Shown here: in pieces, positions 37,459 to 48,938 of the stretch
How positions within the stretch are numbered: position 1 is the stretch's first letter
Layout of the letters: each line of letters begins with the position of its first letter
Origin: Parapusillimonas granuli
GTDB taxonomy: Bacteria; Pseudomonadota; Gammaproteobacteria; Burkholderiales; Burkholderiaceae_B
NCBI RefSeq assembly: GCF_013416525.1
Contig: NZ_JACCEM010000006.1
Span: 273,037-337,036, forward strand
Direction: 5' to 3'
DNA length: 64,000 bases
Translations under genes and position numbers: made by a program
Notes under the pieces: model-generated
The model's database searches: none
What the model was told of the DNA's origin: nothing
The model's input: only the letters and a program-made list of their open reading frames with translations

Positions 37459-38436
37459 ATGAAATTCCTTAAATCACTTCCTATCGTCTTGGGTTTGCTG
37501 GCCATGCCGGTTGCCGTCCAGGCCCAGGATGCCGCCGCGTATCCCGAGCGTCCCGTCAAGGTGATTGTGCCGTTTCCGCCCGGCGGGGCCACCGACATCG
37601 TGGGCCGGGAGATTTCCGACAGGCTGGCGCGCGCGCTGGGGCAGCCCTTCGTCGTGGAAAACCGCAGCGGGGCCAGCGGCAACATAGGCATGGAGGCCGC
37701 GGCGCGCGCGGCGCCCGATGGATACACGCTGGTCGTGGGCGCCCCTCAGACCTTGACCATCAATCCCCAGCTTTTCAAATCCAATCCTTTCAACCCGCAA
37801 AAAGAGCTCGATCCGATCGTCGTCGTGGCGACCGTGCCCAATGTCTTGATCGTCAATCCCAAATTGCCGATATCGTCGGTGAAGGACTTGATCTCCTACT
37901 CCAAGGCGCGGCCCGGAAAAGTCAATTATGGCTCATCGAGCATAGGCGGCACGCCCCACCTTTCATCGGAACTCTTCAAGTCGATGACGGGTACGGATAT
38001 CATGCATATTCCCTATCGAGGCAGTTCTCCCGCCCTGACCGACTTGATGGGCGGGCAGATCGACATCATGTTCGACAACCTGCCGGCCGCGCTGCCGCAC
38101 ATCAAATCAGGGCGTGTCAAGGCTCTGGCCGTTACCACCAAGCAGCGCAGCGACGCTGCGCCGGAACTGCCCACCATGGACGAGGCCGGCGTGCCGGGTT
38201 TCGAATCGCAGGGATGGTTCTCGCTGCTGGCGCCCGCCGGCACGCCGCCCGCCATATTGGAAAAAATCAATGCCGAAGTGAACAAGATCCTGGCAACCGA
38301 CACCTTCAAGGAACGTTTGGCCAATGTCGGGGCGCAGCCGAAAGGCGGATCGATCGCGGACTTCCGTGAACTGCTGAACACGGAAACGCAGCGTTGGTCC
38401 GAAGTCATCCGGTTTGCGGACATCAAGGTGGAATGA
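37459..38436 (+). CDS. Tripartite tricarboxylate (Bug-type) periplasmic receptor
   Basis: 325 aa. Signal peptide (KFLKSLPIVLGLLAMPVAVQAQ) then the family signatures YPERPVKVIVPFPPGGATDIVGREI, NRSGASGNIGMEAAARAAPDGYT, VNYGSSSIGGTPHLSSELF and IMHIPYRGSSPALTDLMGGQIDIMFD. It starts behind AGGAG after a 147-bp gap and its stop overlaps the next SDR (ATGA). It likely captures the substrate handled by the ThDP enzyme and SDRs of the same operon. Confidence 0.92.
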   Translation: MKFLKSLPIVLGLLAMPVAVQAQDAAAYPERPVKVIVPFPPGGATDIVGREISDRLARALGQPFVVENRSGASGNIGMEAAARAAPDGYTLVVGAPQTLTINPQLFKSNPFNPQKELDPIVVVATVPNVLIVNPKLPISSVKDLISYSKARPGKVNYGSSSIGGTPHLSSELFKSMTGTDIMHIPYRGSSPALTDLMGGQIDIMFDNLPAALPHIKSGRVKALAVTTKQRSDAAPELPTMDEAGVPGFESQGWFSLLAPAGTPPAILEKINAEVNKILATDTFKERLANVGAQPKGGSIADFRELLNTETQRWSEVIRFADIKVE

Positions 38437-39209
38437 AAATGCGAGGCTTGGCTGGAAAAACCGCATTTTTGACGGGCTCAGGCGCTGGAATAGGCCGGGC
38501 CACGGCTTTGCGCCTGGCGCAGGAAGGGATGCATGTATGGGTATCCGATCGCGATGCGGCCGCCCTGGACGGCACCCTTCAAGAAGCGGAGCGTCTGAAG
38601 CTGCGGGTGGACGCCTTGCAGGCCGATTCCGGCAGCGAGACGGAAATCGCCCTGGCCATCCGGACGGCGTTCGAGGCCGCCGGCAGGCTGGACGTGCTGG
38701 TCAATAACGCAGGGGGCTCTTTGCACACGCCCTACCGTTTCGCGGAGGAAAGCGATGAAGATTGGCATCGCGTGATGAATCTCAACTTGATGGGTGCGGT
38801 GTGGGCGTGCCGCGCCGCGCTGCCCCTGATGCAGCGCGGCGGCGGCGGACGTGTCATCAACTACGGCTCGAAGGCCGGACGTTACGGAAGCCTGATAGCC
38901 GGCCCCAATTACGCCGCCGCCAAGGGCGCCATCGCGTCCTTCACGCGCCAGTTGGCGATGGAATACGGCCCCGACGGCATTACCGTCAACTGCATCAATC
39001 CCGGGGTCGTCCTGACGCCCCGCACCAGCGGCTTGTGGGCGGAGCGCCGCAGCGCCGCGGAACGCGAGCGCATCGTCTCTGAGATACCGTTGCGGCGGCA
39101 TGCCGGGGTGGACGACATCGCCGGCGTCGTCGCTTTCCTTGCGTCCGACGATGCGGCCTTCATCACGGGTGTCTCGCTGGATGTGAACGGAGGGCAGGCG
39201 ATGGCGTGA
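38433..39209 (+). CDS. SDR-family oxidoreductase
   Basis: 258 aa from ATG 38433 (a second ATG lies at 38439), overlapping the Bug stop by 4 nt. Classical SDR motifs: TGSGAGIGRATA, NNAGGS, an active-site segment NYGSKAGRYGSLIAGPNYAAAK with Y-x3-K, and C-terminal GVSLDVNGGQAMA. It is the last gene of the LacI-linked operon. Two SDRs of different subgroups suggest two separate redox steps on one pathway. Confidence 0.88.
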   Translation: MKMRGLAGKTAFLTGSGAGIGRATALRLAQEGMHVWVSDRDAAALDGTLQEAERLKLRVDALQADSGSETEIALAIRTAFEAAGRLDVLVNNAGGSLHTPYRFAEESDEDWHRVMNLNLMGAVWACRAALPLMQRGGGGRVINYGSKAGRYGSLIAGPNYAAAKGAIASFTRQLAMEYGPDGITVNCINPGVVLTPRTSGLWAERRSAAERERIVSEIPLRRHAGVDDIAGVVAFLASDDAAFITGVSLDVNGGQAMA

Positions 39210-39307
39210 AGCAGGGGGTTCGTACTTCCCGTAGTGCCGATTTGAGCCCACAAAGCCCCCGGTAAGCCGGTCCACCGACTACGCTTCCAGATTTGAGGCG
39301 TATCGGG

Positions 39308-41794
39308 ATGACGGGTCGCATTTCCTTGCTCGCGTTCGTGGCCGCCGGCGGGGCCGTCCAGGCGCTGCCGGCCATGCCGGCATTCGAATTCTGGGCCGTC
39401 CTGTTCCCGGGGGCCGTGCTGGCTTCCATCCTCATCCGGCTTTTTCTTCCCGCCCCATGGCCGACACGCATATTGCTGCCGCTGTGGGCCGGCCTGCTGG
39501 GCCTGGCGATCACGGCGGCCCGCGTCGAACACCGGCTGAACGACGCGCTCGCCGCCGGCAACGAAAACAAGGTCGCGCGCGTCGAGCTGCGCATCGCGAG
39601 CCTGCCGCGCCTGTCGCCGGACGGCCGCCAATTCGAGGCGGACGTGATTTCTTCCATGCCGGAAGGCGTGCCCGGCCGCATCTTGGTGTCATGGCAGGCG
39701 CCGGGTTGGGCCGGCCCCTACGGCCGGGCCGATCGGGCGCCTGCGGACTTCCCCGATCTGATACCCGGCCAGGTCTGGCGCATGGCCTTGACGCTCAAGA
39801 CGCCGGTCGGGCGCCGCAACCCGCATGCCTTCGATTACGAGTCCCATCTGTTCGCTCAAGGCATACGCGCGACCGGCTCCGTCAGAGGGCAGCCGCGCTA
39901 TCTCGACACGCAGGCCTGGGCCAGCCTGGAAATCATCGCCAACCGGGCGCGCCATCATGTGCGGGCCGCCATGCAGCCTCATCTGGAGGGCAAGCGCTAC
40001 GGCGCCGTGCTGCTGGCGCTGTCGATCGGCGACCAGGCGAGCGTGGAGCCCGGCGACTGGCAGGTCTTCAATCGCACGGGCATCACGCACCTGGTCTCCA
40101 TCAGCGGCTCGCACGTCACGATGATCGCGGCCATGGGCGGCGTGCTGGTTTTCTGGATCTGGCGGCGCATGCGCTGGCGCGGCCGCTATCTGGCCGAGCG
40201 CATGCCCGCGCAAGTCGCCGCGGCGCTGGGGGCGCTCTGCGTCGCATGGCTGTACTGCCTGCTGGCCGGCTGGGGCGTTCCGGCGCGGCGCACTTTCTTC
40301 ATGCTGGCCGTGCTGGCGGCGGCTTACGTCCTGCGCATGCCGCTCAGCGCTTCGCGCCTGCTGATCATGGTGGCGTTCGTGGTGGTGCTGCTCGATCCGT
40401 GGGCCTTGCTGGCCGGCGGCTTCTGGCTGTCGTTCGGAGCCGTCGGCGTGTTGCTTGCGAGCCCCGGATGGTGGGGCCAGCCGGTGGGCGAAGGGCAGCC
40501 GGATCGGCTCGAAAGCGTGAAGCGCTTCTTGATGCGCGCGGCGCATCTGCAGCTCGCCATCACGATGGCGCTCATGCCGGCGCTGGCGCTGATCTTCCAC
40601 GAAGTGTCGCTCGCTTCGCCCCTGGCCAACGCTTATGCCATTCCCGTGATCAGCCTGGTGGTGACGCCGCTCTCCCTGCTGCTGGCCGCGGCGGCGCTGG
40701 TCCCGGCTCCGGCCCCGGTCGCGCCGGCACTGGCATGGGCCGGCCACGCCGCTCTGGATGCAATGATGGCGCCCACGGTATGGCTGGCCGGATGGCAGGC
40801 GGCCAGCTTCACGGTGGCCGCGGCGCCTTGGGCGCTGACGCTGCTGGCGCTGGCGGGCATCGCTTGGGCGGCCATGCCTCATGGCCTGCCGGGGCGGCGC
40901 CTGGCCTGGCTGCTGATCGTTCCGGCGCTGGCCTGGCGTCCACCCAAGCCGCCGGAGGGCGGCTGGACGCTGCATGCGCTGGATGTGGGGCAGGGCGGCG
41001 CCATCGTCATCCAGACCGCCCGCCACGCGCTGCTGTTCGATGCGGGCTTGCGCAATAGCGCGGCGTCGGATGCCGGCGAGCGCATCGTCCGGCCCTTCCT
41101 GCGCGCCCATGGCATCGGCCGTCTCGATGCGTTCATCGTCTCGCATGCCGACATCGACCATGCGGGCGGCGTGCGCAGCGTGCTGGACGGCGTGCCGGTC
41201 CAGCAGTCTTTCAGTTCGTTCGATCTCGACGCCTATCTGCGCCGGGAATCGCGGCTGCTGGGCCGGCCCGGCGACCTGCCGCCGCTGCCGCTGGCGGTGT
41301 CGCCATGCCGCTACGGGCTCGCCTGGCGGATCGACGGGGTCTCCTTCGAGTTCCTGTGGCCGCTCGCGTCCCGGGAGGACGCGTCCGCCGAAACGGGCAG
41401 CAAAGAGCGCAATGACCAGTCTTGCGTGCTGCGCGTGCGTGGGCGGTATCACTCGGCTCTGCTGCCGGCGGACATCGGCGCGGGGCCGGAGGCCGAGCTG
41501 GTGGCCCGGGAACTCGGCCCGGTCGATGTGGTGCTGGCGGCGCACCACGGGTCCCGGACCTCGTCGTCCGCGTCCTTCGTCGACCACGTCGGCGCCGCGC
41601 ACGCCATCGCCCAGGCGGGGCCATGGAACCGCTACGGCCATCCGCATCCCGCCGTCCAGGAACGCTGGGAGCGCAGCGGGGCGCGCTTCTGGCGCACCGA
41701 CAGGCATGGCGCGGTCACGGTCGCTTCCCGCGCGGACGGGCTGGACGTACGGGCCGCCAGACAGGTTTCCCGCCGCTACTGGCAGGCATATTGA
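39308..41794 (+). CDS. comEC: DNA internalization competence protein ComEC/Rec2
   Basis: 828 aa from ATG 39308 (GAGG 9 nt upstream). ComEC forms the inner-membrane channel that takes up single-stranded DNA in natural transformation. The order is family-typical: N-terminal membrane helices and a DUF4131 OB-like domain (about 60-190), the Competence membrane domain (VLLALSIGDQASVEPGDWQVFNRTGITHLVSISGSHVTM onward, about 225-510), and a C-terminal metallo-beta-lactamase domain with HALDVGQGGAIVIQT, SHADIDHAGG and AAHHGSRTSSS. The gene is intact. Other competence genes are not in the window. Confidence 0.92.
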   Translation: MTGRISLLAFVAAGGAVQALPAMPAFEFWAVLFPGAVLASILIRLFLPAPWPTRILLPLWAGLLGLAITAARVEHRLNDALAAGNENKVARVELRIASLPRLSPDGRQFEADVISSMPEGVPGRILVSWQAPGWAGPYGRADRAPADFPDLIPGQVWRMALTLKTPVGRRNPHAFDYESHLFAQGIRATGSVRGQPRYLDTQAWASLEIIANRARHHVRAAMQPHLEGKRYGAVLLALSIGDQASVEPGDWQVFNRTGITHLVSISGSHVTMIAAMGGVLVFWIWRRMRWRGRYLAERMPAQVAAALGALCVAWLYCLLAGWGVPARRTFFMLAVLAAAYVLRMPLSASRLLIMVAFVVVLLDPWALLAGGFWLSFGAVGVLLASPGWWGQPVGEGQPDRLESVKRFLMRAAHLQLAITMALMPALALIFHEVSLASPLANAYAIPVISLVVTPLSLLLAAAALVPAPAPVAPALAWAGHAALDAMMAPTVWLAGWQAASFTVAAAPWALTLLALAGIAWAAMPHGLPGRRLAWLLIVPALAWRPPKPPEGGWTLHALDVGQGGAIVIQTARHALLFDAGLRNSAASDAGERIVRPFLRAHGIGRLDAFIVSHADIDHAGGVRSVLDGVPVQQSFSSFDLDAYLRRESRLLGRPGDLPPLPLAVSPCRYGLAWRIDGVSFEFLWPLASREDASAETGSKERNDQSCVLRVRGRYHSALLPADIGAGPEAELVARELGPVDVVLAAHHGSRTSSSASFVDHVGAAHAIAQAGPWNRYGHPHPAVQERWERSGARFWRTDRHGAVTVASRADGLDVRAARQVSRRYWQAY

Positions 41795-43156
<1,362 letters not shown>

Positions 43157-43158
43157 AC

Positions 43159-44250
43159 ATGGCCACTCGAAAAGAACAGGGCGCCATGGCGCCCATGACC
43201 ATGATCCAGGCCTTGCGTTCGGCCATGGACATCATGCTCGGGCGCGACGACGACCTGGTGATATTCGGCCAGGACGTCGGCTATTTCGGCGGCGTGTTCC
43301 GCTGCACCGAAGGCCTGCAGGCCAAGCATGGCAGGCATCGCGTATTCGACACGCCGATATCCGAAGGCGGCATCGTGGGCGCGGCGGTGGGCATGTGCGC
43401 CTACGGCCTGCGGCCCGTGGTCGAAATCCAGTTCGCCGATTATTTCTACCCCGCCACCGACCAGATCGTGTCCGAGGCGGCCCGGCTGCGCTATCGCACG
43501 GCGGGCGAATTCATCGCGCCGCTCACCATACGCATGCCTTGCGGCGGCGGCATCTACGGCGGCCAGACCCACAGCCAAAGCCCGGAAGCGTTGTTCATCC
43601 ACGTCAGCGGCCTGCGCACGGTGATGCCGTCCAACCCGTACGACGCCAAAGGGCTGCTCATCGCTTCCATCGAAAACGACGACCCGGTGATCTTCCTGGA
43701 ACCCAAGCGCCTGTACAACGGCCCCTTCGACGGCCATCACGACCAGCCCGTGGTGCCATGGTCCAAGCATCCGCTGGGCAAGGTGCCGACGGGCTATTAC
43801 ACCGTTCCGCTCGAATCGGCCTCGGTCTTCCGGCCCGGCTCCGACCTGACCGTGCTCACCTACGGCACCATGGTGTATGTGTCCGAGGTCGCGGCCAGGG
43901 AATCGGGCGTGGATGCCGAGATCATCGACCTGCGCAGCCTGTGGCCGCTGGACATCGACACCATCCTGGCCTCGGTGAAGAAGACCGGGCGCTGCGTCAT
44001 CCTGCACGAAGCGACCCTGACCGGCGGCTTCGGCGGCGAACTCACGGCCCTCGTCCAGGAGCATTGCTTCTACCATCTGGAAGCGCCCATCGAACGCATC
44101 GCGGGGTGGGACACGCCTTATCCCCATGCGCACGAATGGGCTTATTTCCCCAGCCCCGCCCGGGTTGCGCGGGCGTTCCGGAAAGTCATGGACGAGACCT
44201 CCTCGCCTGTCTTCCAGGGCGTGGACCTGCCTTTGCGCAAGGAGGGCTGA
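43159..44250 (+). CDS. bkdA2: Branched-chain 2-oxoacid dehydrogenase E1 subunit beta
   Basis: 363 aa starting 2 nt after the alpha subunit. Typical E1-beta segments: FGQDVGYFGGVFRCTEGLQAKHG, the catalytic-site RVFDTPISEGGIVGAAVG, EIQFADYFYPATDQIVSEAA and PCGGGIYGGQTHSQSPEA, with a transketolase C-terminal domain (LTVLTYGTMVYV, LHEATLTGGFGGELTA). It completes the alpha2-beta2 E1 component. Confidence 0.95.
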   Translation: MATRKEQGAMAPMTMIQALRSAMDIMLGRDDDLVIFGQDVGYFGGVFRCTEGLQAKHGRHRVFDTPISEGGIVGAAVGMCAYGLRPVVEIQFADYFYPATDQIVSEAARLRYRTAGEFIAPLTIRMPCGGGIYGGQTHSQSPEALFIHVSGLRTVMPSNPYDAKGLLIASIENDDPVIFLEPKRLYNGPFDGHHDQPVVPWSKHPLGKVPTGYYTVPLESASVFRPGSDLTVLTYGTMVYVSEVAARESGVDAEIIDLRSLWPLDIDTILASVKKTGRCVILHEATLTGGFGGELTALVQEHCFYHLEAPIERIAGWDTPYPHAHEWAYFPSPARVARAFRKVMDETSSPVFQGVDLPLRKEG

Positions 44251-44252
44251 GC

Positions 44253-45650
44253 ATGGGTCTGCACATCATCAAAATGCCCGACATCGGCGAAGGCATCGCC
44301 GAAGTCGAGCTGGTCGAATGGCATGTACAGGCCGGCGACACCGTCACCGAAGACCAGGTCCTGGCCGACGTGATGACCGACAAGGCCACCGTGCAAGTGC
44401 CGTCCCCGGTGAACGGCAAGGTGCTGGCGCTGGGCGGGAAAGTCGGGGAAGTCATGGCGGTGGGCTCGGAGCTGATCCGGCTGGAAGTGGAAGGAGGGGA
44501 GGCCGCCGAACCGCCGCCCAACGCGAAAAAAGCCGGCGGTGCGGGCGCAGCGCGACCCGCCGCAGATCCGGGCGCGGCCGGGCGGGAAGGCGGAACGCCG
44601 CAGGAATCGGCGCAGCAAGATACGGCTCGCCCGGACACGGCGCGGCAAGGCGGCGCAAGCCGCGCGGGTCCGCCGGAGCAGGCGGGCGCCTCGCCCGCGC
44701 CGGCCCGTCTGTCCATCGTGCCGCCGGCCGTTCCCGCCGGCGGCGCCGTGGCGGCGCGCCCCGAAGGCGGCCGTCCGCTGGCATCGCCGGCGGTGCGCCG
44801 GCGCGCCTGGGAACTGGGCATCGATCTGCAGGCGGTGCGCGGGTCGGGGCCCGCGGGCCGCATCACGCACGCCGACCTGGACGCCTGCCTGTCGCGCGAA
44901 ACCGCTACGGCGGCGGGCGCCGCCGCGCGCCTGTTCGCCTACGAGCGGCGCGACGACCAGAAGGAAGTCCGGATCATCGGCTTGCGCCGCCGCATCGCCG
45001 AGAAAATGCAGGAATCCAAGCGGCGCATTCCGCACTTCACCTATGTCGAAGAACTGGACGTGACCGAACTGGAGTCCCTGCGCGCGCGCCTGAACGCGCA
45101 ATGGGGCGAAACCCGCGGCAAGCTGACGCTGCTGCCTTTCCTGGCGCGCGCCATGGTGCTGGCCTTGCGCGAGTTTCCGCAGATCAATGCGCGCTACGAC
45201 GACGAGGCGGGCATCGTGACGCACTACGGCCCCGTCCACCTGGGCATCGCCGCGCAAACGGACGGCGGCCTGATGGTGCCCGTGCTGCATCATGCCGAAG
45301 CGCTGGACCTCTGGGCGCTGGGCCGCGAAGTGGCGCGCCTGGCCCAGGCCGCGCGCGACGGCTCGGCCACGCGCGAGGAACTGACGGGGTCCACGATCAC
45401 GCTCACCAGCCTGGGTCCTCTGGGCGGCGTCGTTTCCACGCCGGTCATCAACCACCCCGAGGTCGCGATCGTGGGCGTCAATCGCATCATCGAGAAACCC
45501 GTGGTGATCCAGGGGGCCATCGCCGTACGCAAGACCATGAATCTGTCTTCCTCGTTCGACCATAGGGTGGTGGACGGCATGCACGCCGCGGAATTCATCC
45601 AGAAACTGCGCGCCTACATGGAATGTCCGGCGCTGCTGTTCGTGGAGTAG
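44253..45650 (+). CDS. bkdB: Branched-chain 2-oxoacid dehydrogenase E2 (dihydrolipoyl transacylase)
   Basis: 465 aa. One lipoyl domain (about 3-80) with the lipoylated Lys at K44 in VMTDKATVQ, an Ala/Pro/Gly-rich flexible linker of about 90 residues, the peripheral subunit-binding domain ([34 protein letters not shown]) and the catalytic domain with [11 protein letters not shown] (active-site His and Asp) near the C-terminus. It forms the core of the complex. Start 2 nt after E1 beta with GGAGG nearby. Confidence 0.95.
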   Translation: MGLHIIKMPDIGEGIAEVELVEWHVQAGDTVTEDQVLADVMTDKATVQVPSPVNGKVLALGGKVGEVMAVGSELIRLEVEGGEAAEPPPNAKKAGGAGAARPAADPGAAGREGGTPQESAQQDTARPDTARQGGASRAGPPEQAGASPAPARLSIVPPAVPAGGAVAARPEGGRPLASPAVRRRAWELGIDLQAVRGSGPAGRITHADLDACLSRETATAAGAAARLFAYERRDDQKEVRIIGLRRRIAEKMQESKRRIPHFTYVEELDVTELESLRARLNAQWGETRGKLTLLPFLARAMVLALREFPQINARYDDEAGIVTHYGPVHLGIAAQTDGGLMVPVLHHAEALDLWALGREVARLAQAARDGSATREELTGSTITLTSLGPLGGVVSTPVINHPEVAIVGVNRIIEKPVVIQGAIAVRKTMNLSSSFDHRVVDGMHAAEFIQKLRAYMECPALLFVE

Positions 45651-45655
45651 GCAAA

Positions 45656-47053
45656 ATGCAATCGACCACTTTATTGATCATAGGCGGCGGCCCCGGCGGG
45701 TATGTGGCCGCCATTCGCGCAGGGCAGCTGGGCATACCGACCATCCTGGTCGAAGGCGCCCAATTGGGCGGAACCTGCCTGAACGTCGGCTGCATTCCGT
45801 CGAAGGCGCTCATCCACGCGGCGGAAGAATACGACAAGCTGCGGTCCTACGCGGGCGATTCCAGCCTTGGGCTGAGCGTCGCCGCGCCCTCGCTGGACAT
45901 CGCCCGCACGGTGGCCTGGAAGGACGGCATCGTCAAGCGGCTGACCGGCGGCGTCGAGGCCTTGCTCAAGAAGAACGGCGTGCAAGTGCTGCAGGGCTGG
46001 GCGCGCATCGTCGACGGCAAGACGGTCGAGGTCGATGCCGCCGGCAAGGGCGGCAAGCCCTTGCGCCTGGGCTGCGAGCACCTGCTGCTGGCGACGGGTT
46101 CGCAGGAAATCGAATTGCCCGGCCTGCCCTTCGGGGGCGCGGTCATTTCCTCCACCCAGGCGCTGGCGCCGGCCAGGCTGCCGGCCAGCCTGGCGGTGGT
46201 GGGCGCGGGCTATATCGGCCTGGAGCTCGGCATGGCCTACGGCAAGCTGGGCGTCAAGGTCAGCATCGTCGAAGCGCAAGACCGCATTCTGCCCGCCTAC
46301 GACGCCGCCTTGTCCAAGCCCGTCCGGGCGCGGCTGGACGGCCTGGGCATCGCCGTCCACGTCAAGCACCGGGTCCGGGGCATGAAGGACGGGGGCGGGG
46401 CGCTGCTGCTGGAGGAGCCCGGCGGCAAGGAAGTCGAGCTCCCGGCCGAACAGGTATTGGTGGCGGTGGGCCGGCGCCCGCGCACGGAAGGCTACGGCCT
46501 GGAATCGCTGCTGCTCGACATGGACGGCCGGGCCGTGCGCGTGGACGACCGCTGCCGCACCTCGATGCGCAACATCTGGGCCATCGGCGACCTGACCGGC
46601 GAGCCCATGCTGGCGCATCGGGCCATGGCCCAGGGCCACATGGTGGCCGAGCTGATTTCGGGCGCGCCGCGCCGCTTCGTGCCCATGGCGATCCCCGCCG
46701 TGTGCTTCACCGATCCCGAAATCGTCGTGGCGGGCCTGACGCCGGAGGCGGCCGCGCGCCGGGGCGATGACATCCTGCAGGCCACTTTCCCCTTCACGGC
46801 TAACGGCCGCGCCATGACGCTGGAATCCACCGATGGTTTCGTGCGCGTGGTCGCCCGCAAGGACAACCACCTCATCCTGGGCTGGCAAGCCGTCGGACGA
46901 GGCGTCTCGGAACTCAGCGCCGCGTTCTCGCAGTCGTTGGAAATGGGCGCATGCCTGCAAGACGTCGCCGGCACCATCCACGCGCACCCGACGCTCGGCG
47001 AAGCCGTCCAGGAGGCGGCGCTGCGCGCGCTGGGGCAGGCCCTGCATGCCTGA
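45656..47053 (+). CDS. lpdV: Dihydrolipoyl dehydrogenase (E3)
   Basis: 465 aa from ATG 45656. The FAD motif [17 protein letters not shown], the redox disulfide C41-x4-C46 in [13 protein letters not shown], the NAD motif [19 protein letters not shown] and the C-terminal His-Glu dyad region [10 protein letters not shown] are all present. It reoxidises the E2 lipoate and makes NADH. Being the last gene of this operon, it is probably the complex-specific LpdV rather than the general cellular enzyme. Confidence 0.94.
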   Translation: MQSTTLLIIGGGPGGYVAAIRAGQLGIPTILVEGAQLGGTCLNVGCIPSKALIHAAEEYDKLRSYAGDSSLGLSVAAPSLDIARTVAWKDGIVKRLTGGVEALLKKNGVQVLQGWARIVDGKTVEVDAAGKGGKPLRLGCEHLLLATGSQEIELPGLPFGGAVISSTQALAPARLPASLAVVGAGYIGLELGMAYGKLGVKVSIVEAQDRILPAYDAALSKPVRARLDGLGIAVHVKHRVRGMKDGGGALLLEEPGGKEVELPAEQVLVAVGRRPRTEGYGLESLLLDMDGRAVRVDDRCRTSMRNIWAIGDLTGEPMLAHRAMAQGHMVAELISGAPRRFVPMAIPAVCFTDPEIVVAGLTPEAAARRGDDILQATFPFTANGRAMTLESTDGFVRVVARKDNHLILGWQAVGRGVSELSAAFSQSLEMGACLQDVAGTIHAHPTLGEAVQEAALRALGQALHA

Positions 47054-47122
47054 ACGCACCCGGGCGCCGCGGCGGTACAATCCCTTGAAACTTATCCGTT
47101 ACAAATCGCGAGCGAGTGCCTG

Positions 47123-48073
47123 ATGACAGACAGCAATGCAGCGTCCGGCCTGGAACCCAGGCTGGACTACGTGACCTGCGCCAGCCCGGCGGGGGTGCAC
47201 CGGATGGCCTACCGGGAATGGGGCGATCCCCACAACGGCAAGGTCTTGCTGTGCGTGCACGGCCTGACGCGCACCGGCCGGGATTTCGACCAGCTGGCCC
47301 GCGCGCTGGCGCCGCACTACAGGGTGGTCTGCCCGGACGTCGTGGGGCGGGGCTTGTCCGACTGGCTGATCGACAGCGCGCACTACGTCATTCCGCAATA
47401 CGTGTCCGACATGCTGACACTGATCGCCCGCCTGCGCCCGCAGCGCCTGGACTGGGTGGGGACGTCCATGGGCGGCTTGATCGGCATGGGCCTGGCGGGC
47501 ACCTTGGCCTACTCGGCCGCCTTCCGCCCGGACCGCGGCGGCGCCGGCCTGCCGGCCGAGCTCAGCCTGAAGCTGGGCAAGGTCGTGCTGAACGACATCG
47601 GCCCGGCCCTGAACTACCAGGGGCTGACCCGCATCGGCGAATACGTGGGCCGGCCCGGGGAATATGCCTCTTTTCAAGAGGCCGTCGACTACGTGCGCAG
47701 CGTCTCGTACGGTTTTGGCCGGCACGACCAGGCCGCATGGGAAGACATGACGCGCAGCGTCATGCTCGAACAGGACGGCCGCTGGGTCAAGCACTACGAC
47801 CTGCGCATCGCCGAGCCGTTCGCCAGGCAGTCCGAAGCCGAGCTCAAGGCTTCCGAAGCCCTGCTGTGGTCCGCCTACGAAAGCCTGCCGGGGCCGGTGC
47901 TGATCGTTCGCGGCGAACAGTCCGACCTGCTCACGCCCGAAACCCTGCAGGAAATGCTGCAGCGCCATCCCGGGGCCAGGCAGCACACGGTGCCGCAGGT
48001 CGGCCATGCGCCGACCTTCCGCAGCGAAGACGAGATCGCGCCGGTTCGGCGGTTTTTACTCGAACAGGATTAG
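47123..48073 (+). CDS. Alpha/beta hydrolase
   Basis: 316 aa. Alpha/beta-hydrolase core with LCVHGLTRTGRDFDQLA (oxyanion strand), the nucleophile elbow GTSMGG, an acid in the RGEQSDLLTP region and the catalytic His in VGHAPTF. The family covers esterases, C-C bond hydrolases and dehalogenases; the substrate is unknown. It follows the bkd operon by 69 bp and is followed after 30 bp by the PHP gene. No signal peptide. Confidence 0.87.
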   Translation: MTDSNAASGLEPRLDYVTCASPAGVHRMAYREWGDPHNGKVLLCVHGLTRTGRDFDQLARALAPHYRVVCPDVVGRGLSDWLIDSAHYVIPQYVSDMLTLIARLRPQRLDWVGTSMGGLIGMGLAGTLAYSAAFRPDRGGAGLPAELSLKLGKVVLNDIGPALNYQGLTRIGEYVGRPGEYASFQEAVDYVRSVSYGFGRHDQAAWEDMTRSVMLEQDGRWVKHYDLRIAEPFARQSEAELKASEALLWSAYESLPGPVLIVRGEQSDLLTPETLQEMLQRHPGARQHTVPQVGHAPTFRSEDEIAPVRRFLLEQD

Positions 48074-48103
48074 CGTAAACTGGACTTGTTTACCGGAGGT
48101 CCA

Positions 48104-48934
48104 GTGAAAGTCGATCTGCATTGCCATTCCATTGTTTCCGACGGCGTCCTCGCGCCCGCGCAGGTCGCCGCGCGCGCGCACGCCCATGGGGTGGAGATGT
48201 GGGCGCTCACCGACCACGACGAGCTCAGCGGCCTGGCCGAGGCGCGCGCCGCCGCCGAGGCCCTGGGCATGCGCTTCATCACGGGCGTGGAAATCTCGGT
48301 GACCTGGGCCGGCCACACGGTGCACATACTGGGCCTCAATCTCGACGAGCGCAACCAGGCCATGGTGCAAGGGCTGGCCGACATCCGCAGCGGCCGCGCC
48401 ACCCGTGCGCGCGAAATGGCCGGGCGCCTGGAAGCCCTGGGCATGCCGGGCGGCTACGAGGGCGCCCTGTCCTACGCCGCCAACCCCGCCCTGATCAGCC
48501 GCACCCATTTTGCGCGCTTCATGGTCGCCCAGGGGTATTGCAAGAACATGCAGGAAGTATTCGACAAGTACCTGGGCGACGGCTGCCCCGGCAACGTCCC
48601 CATGCAATGGTCCACGCTCGAACAAGCCATGCAATGGATCCTCGGCGCCGGCGGGGTCGCCGTCATCGCCCATCCCGGGCGATACGACTACACGCCCACC
48701 CAGTTCGGAGCCTTGTTCGACCAGTTCAAAGACCTGGGCGGCGTGGGCATCGAAGTGGTGACCGGCAGCCATAGCCCGGCCCAATATACCGAGTACGCGC
48801 AAGTCGCCCGCCGTTACGGCTTCCTGGCCTCTTGCGGCTCCGACTTCCACAGCCCCCAGGAAGGCAAGCTCGACCTGGGAATCATGCCGCCCTTGCCGCC
48901 CGGCCTCACGCCGGTCTGGCGGGACTGGGTCTGA
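48104..48934 (+). CDS. PHP-domain phosphoesterase (RNase AM / nucleoside bisphosphate phosphatase-like)
   Basis: 276 aa from GTG 48104, just after GGAGGT; a TTG at 48086 is a poorer choice. PHP metal-binding motifs: VDLHCHS at 4-10, LTDHDELSG, TGVEISV, the AVIAHPGRYDY segment and SCGSDFHSP. This layout matches the YciV/RNase AM group, which hydrolyses 3',5'-nucleoside bisphosphates and trims RNA 5' ends. greB follows after 4 bp, suggesting cotranscription. Confidence 0.87.
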   Translation: MKVDLHCHSIVSDGVLAPAQVAARAHAHGVEMWALTDHDELSGLAEARAAAEALGMRFITGVEISVTWAGHTVHILGLNLDERNQAMVQGLADIRSGRATRAREMAGRLEALGMPGGYEGALSYAANPALISRTHFARFMVAQGYCKNMQEVFDKYLGDGCPGNVPMQWSTLEQAMQWILGAGGVAVIAHPGRYDYTPTQFGALFDQFKDLGGVGIEVVTGSHSPAQYTEYAQVARRYGFLASCGSDFHSPQEGKLDLGIMPPLPPGLTPVWRDWV

Positions 48935-48938
48935 CGCA

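Noticed and set aside
39210..39307. tRNA-like sequence between the SDR and comEC
   Set aside because: A GGTTCG-like stretch is present but no cloverleaf or acceptor stem can be folded.
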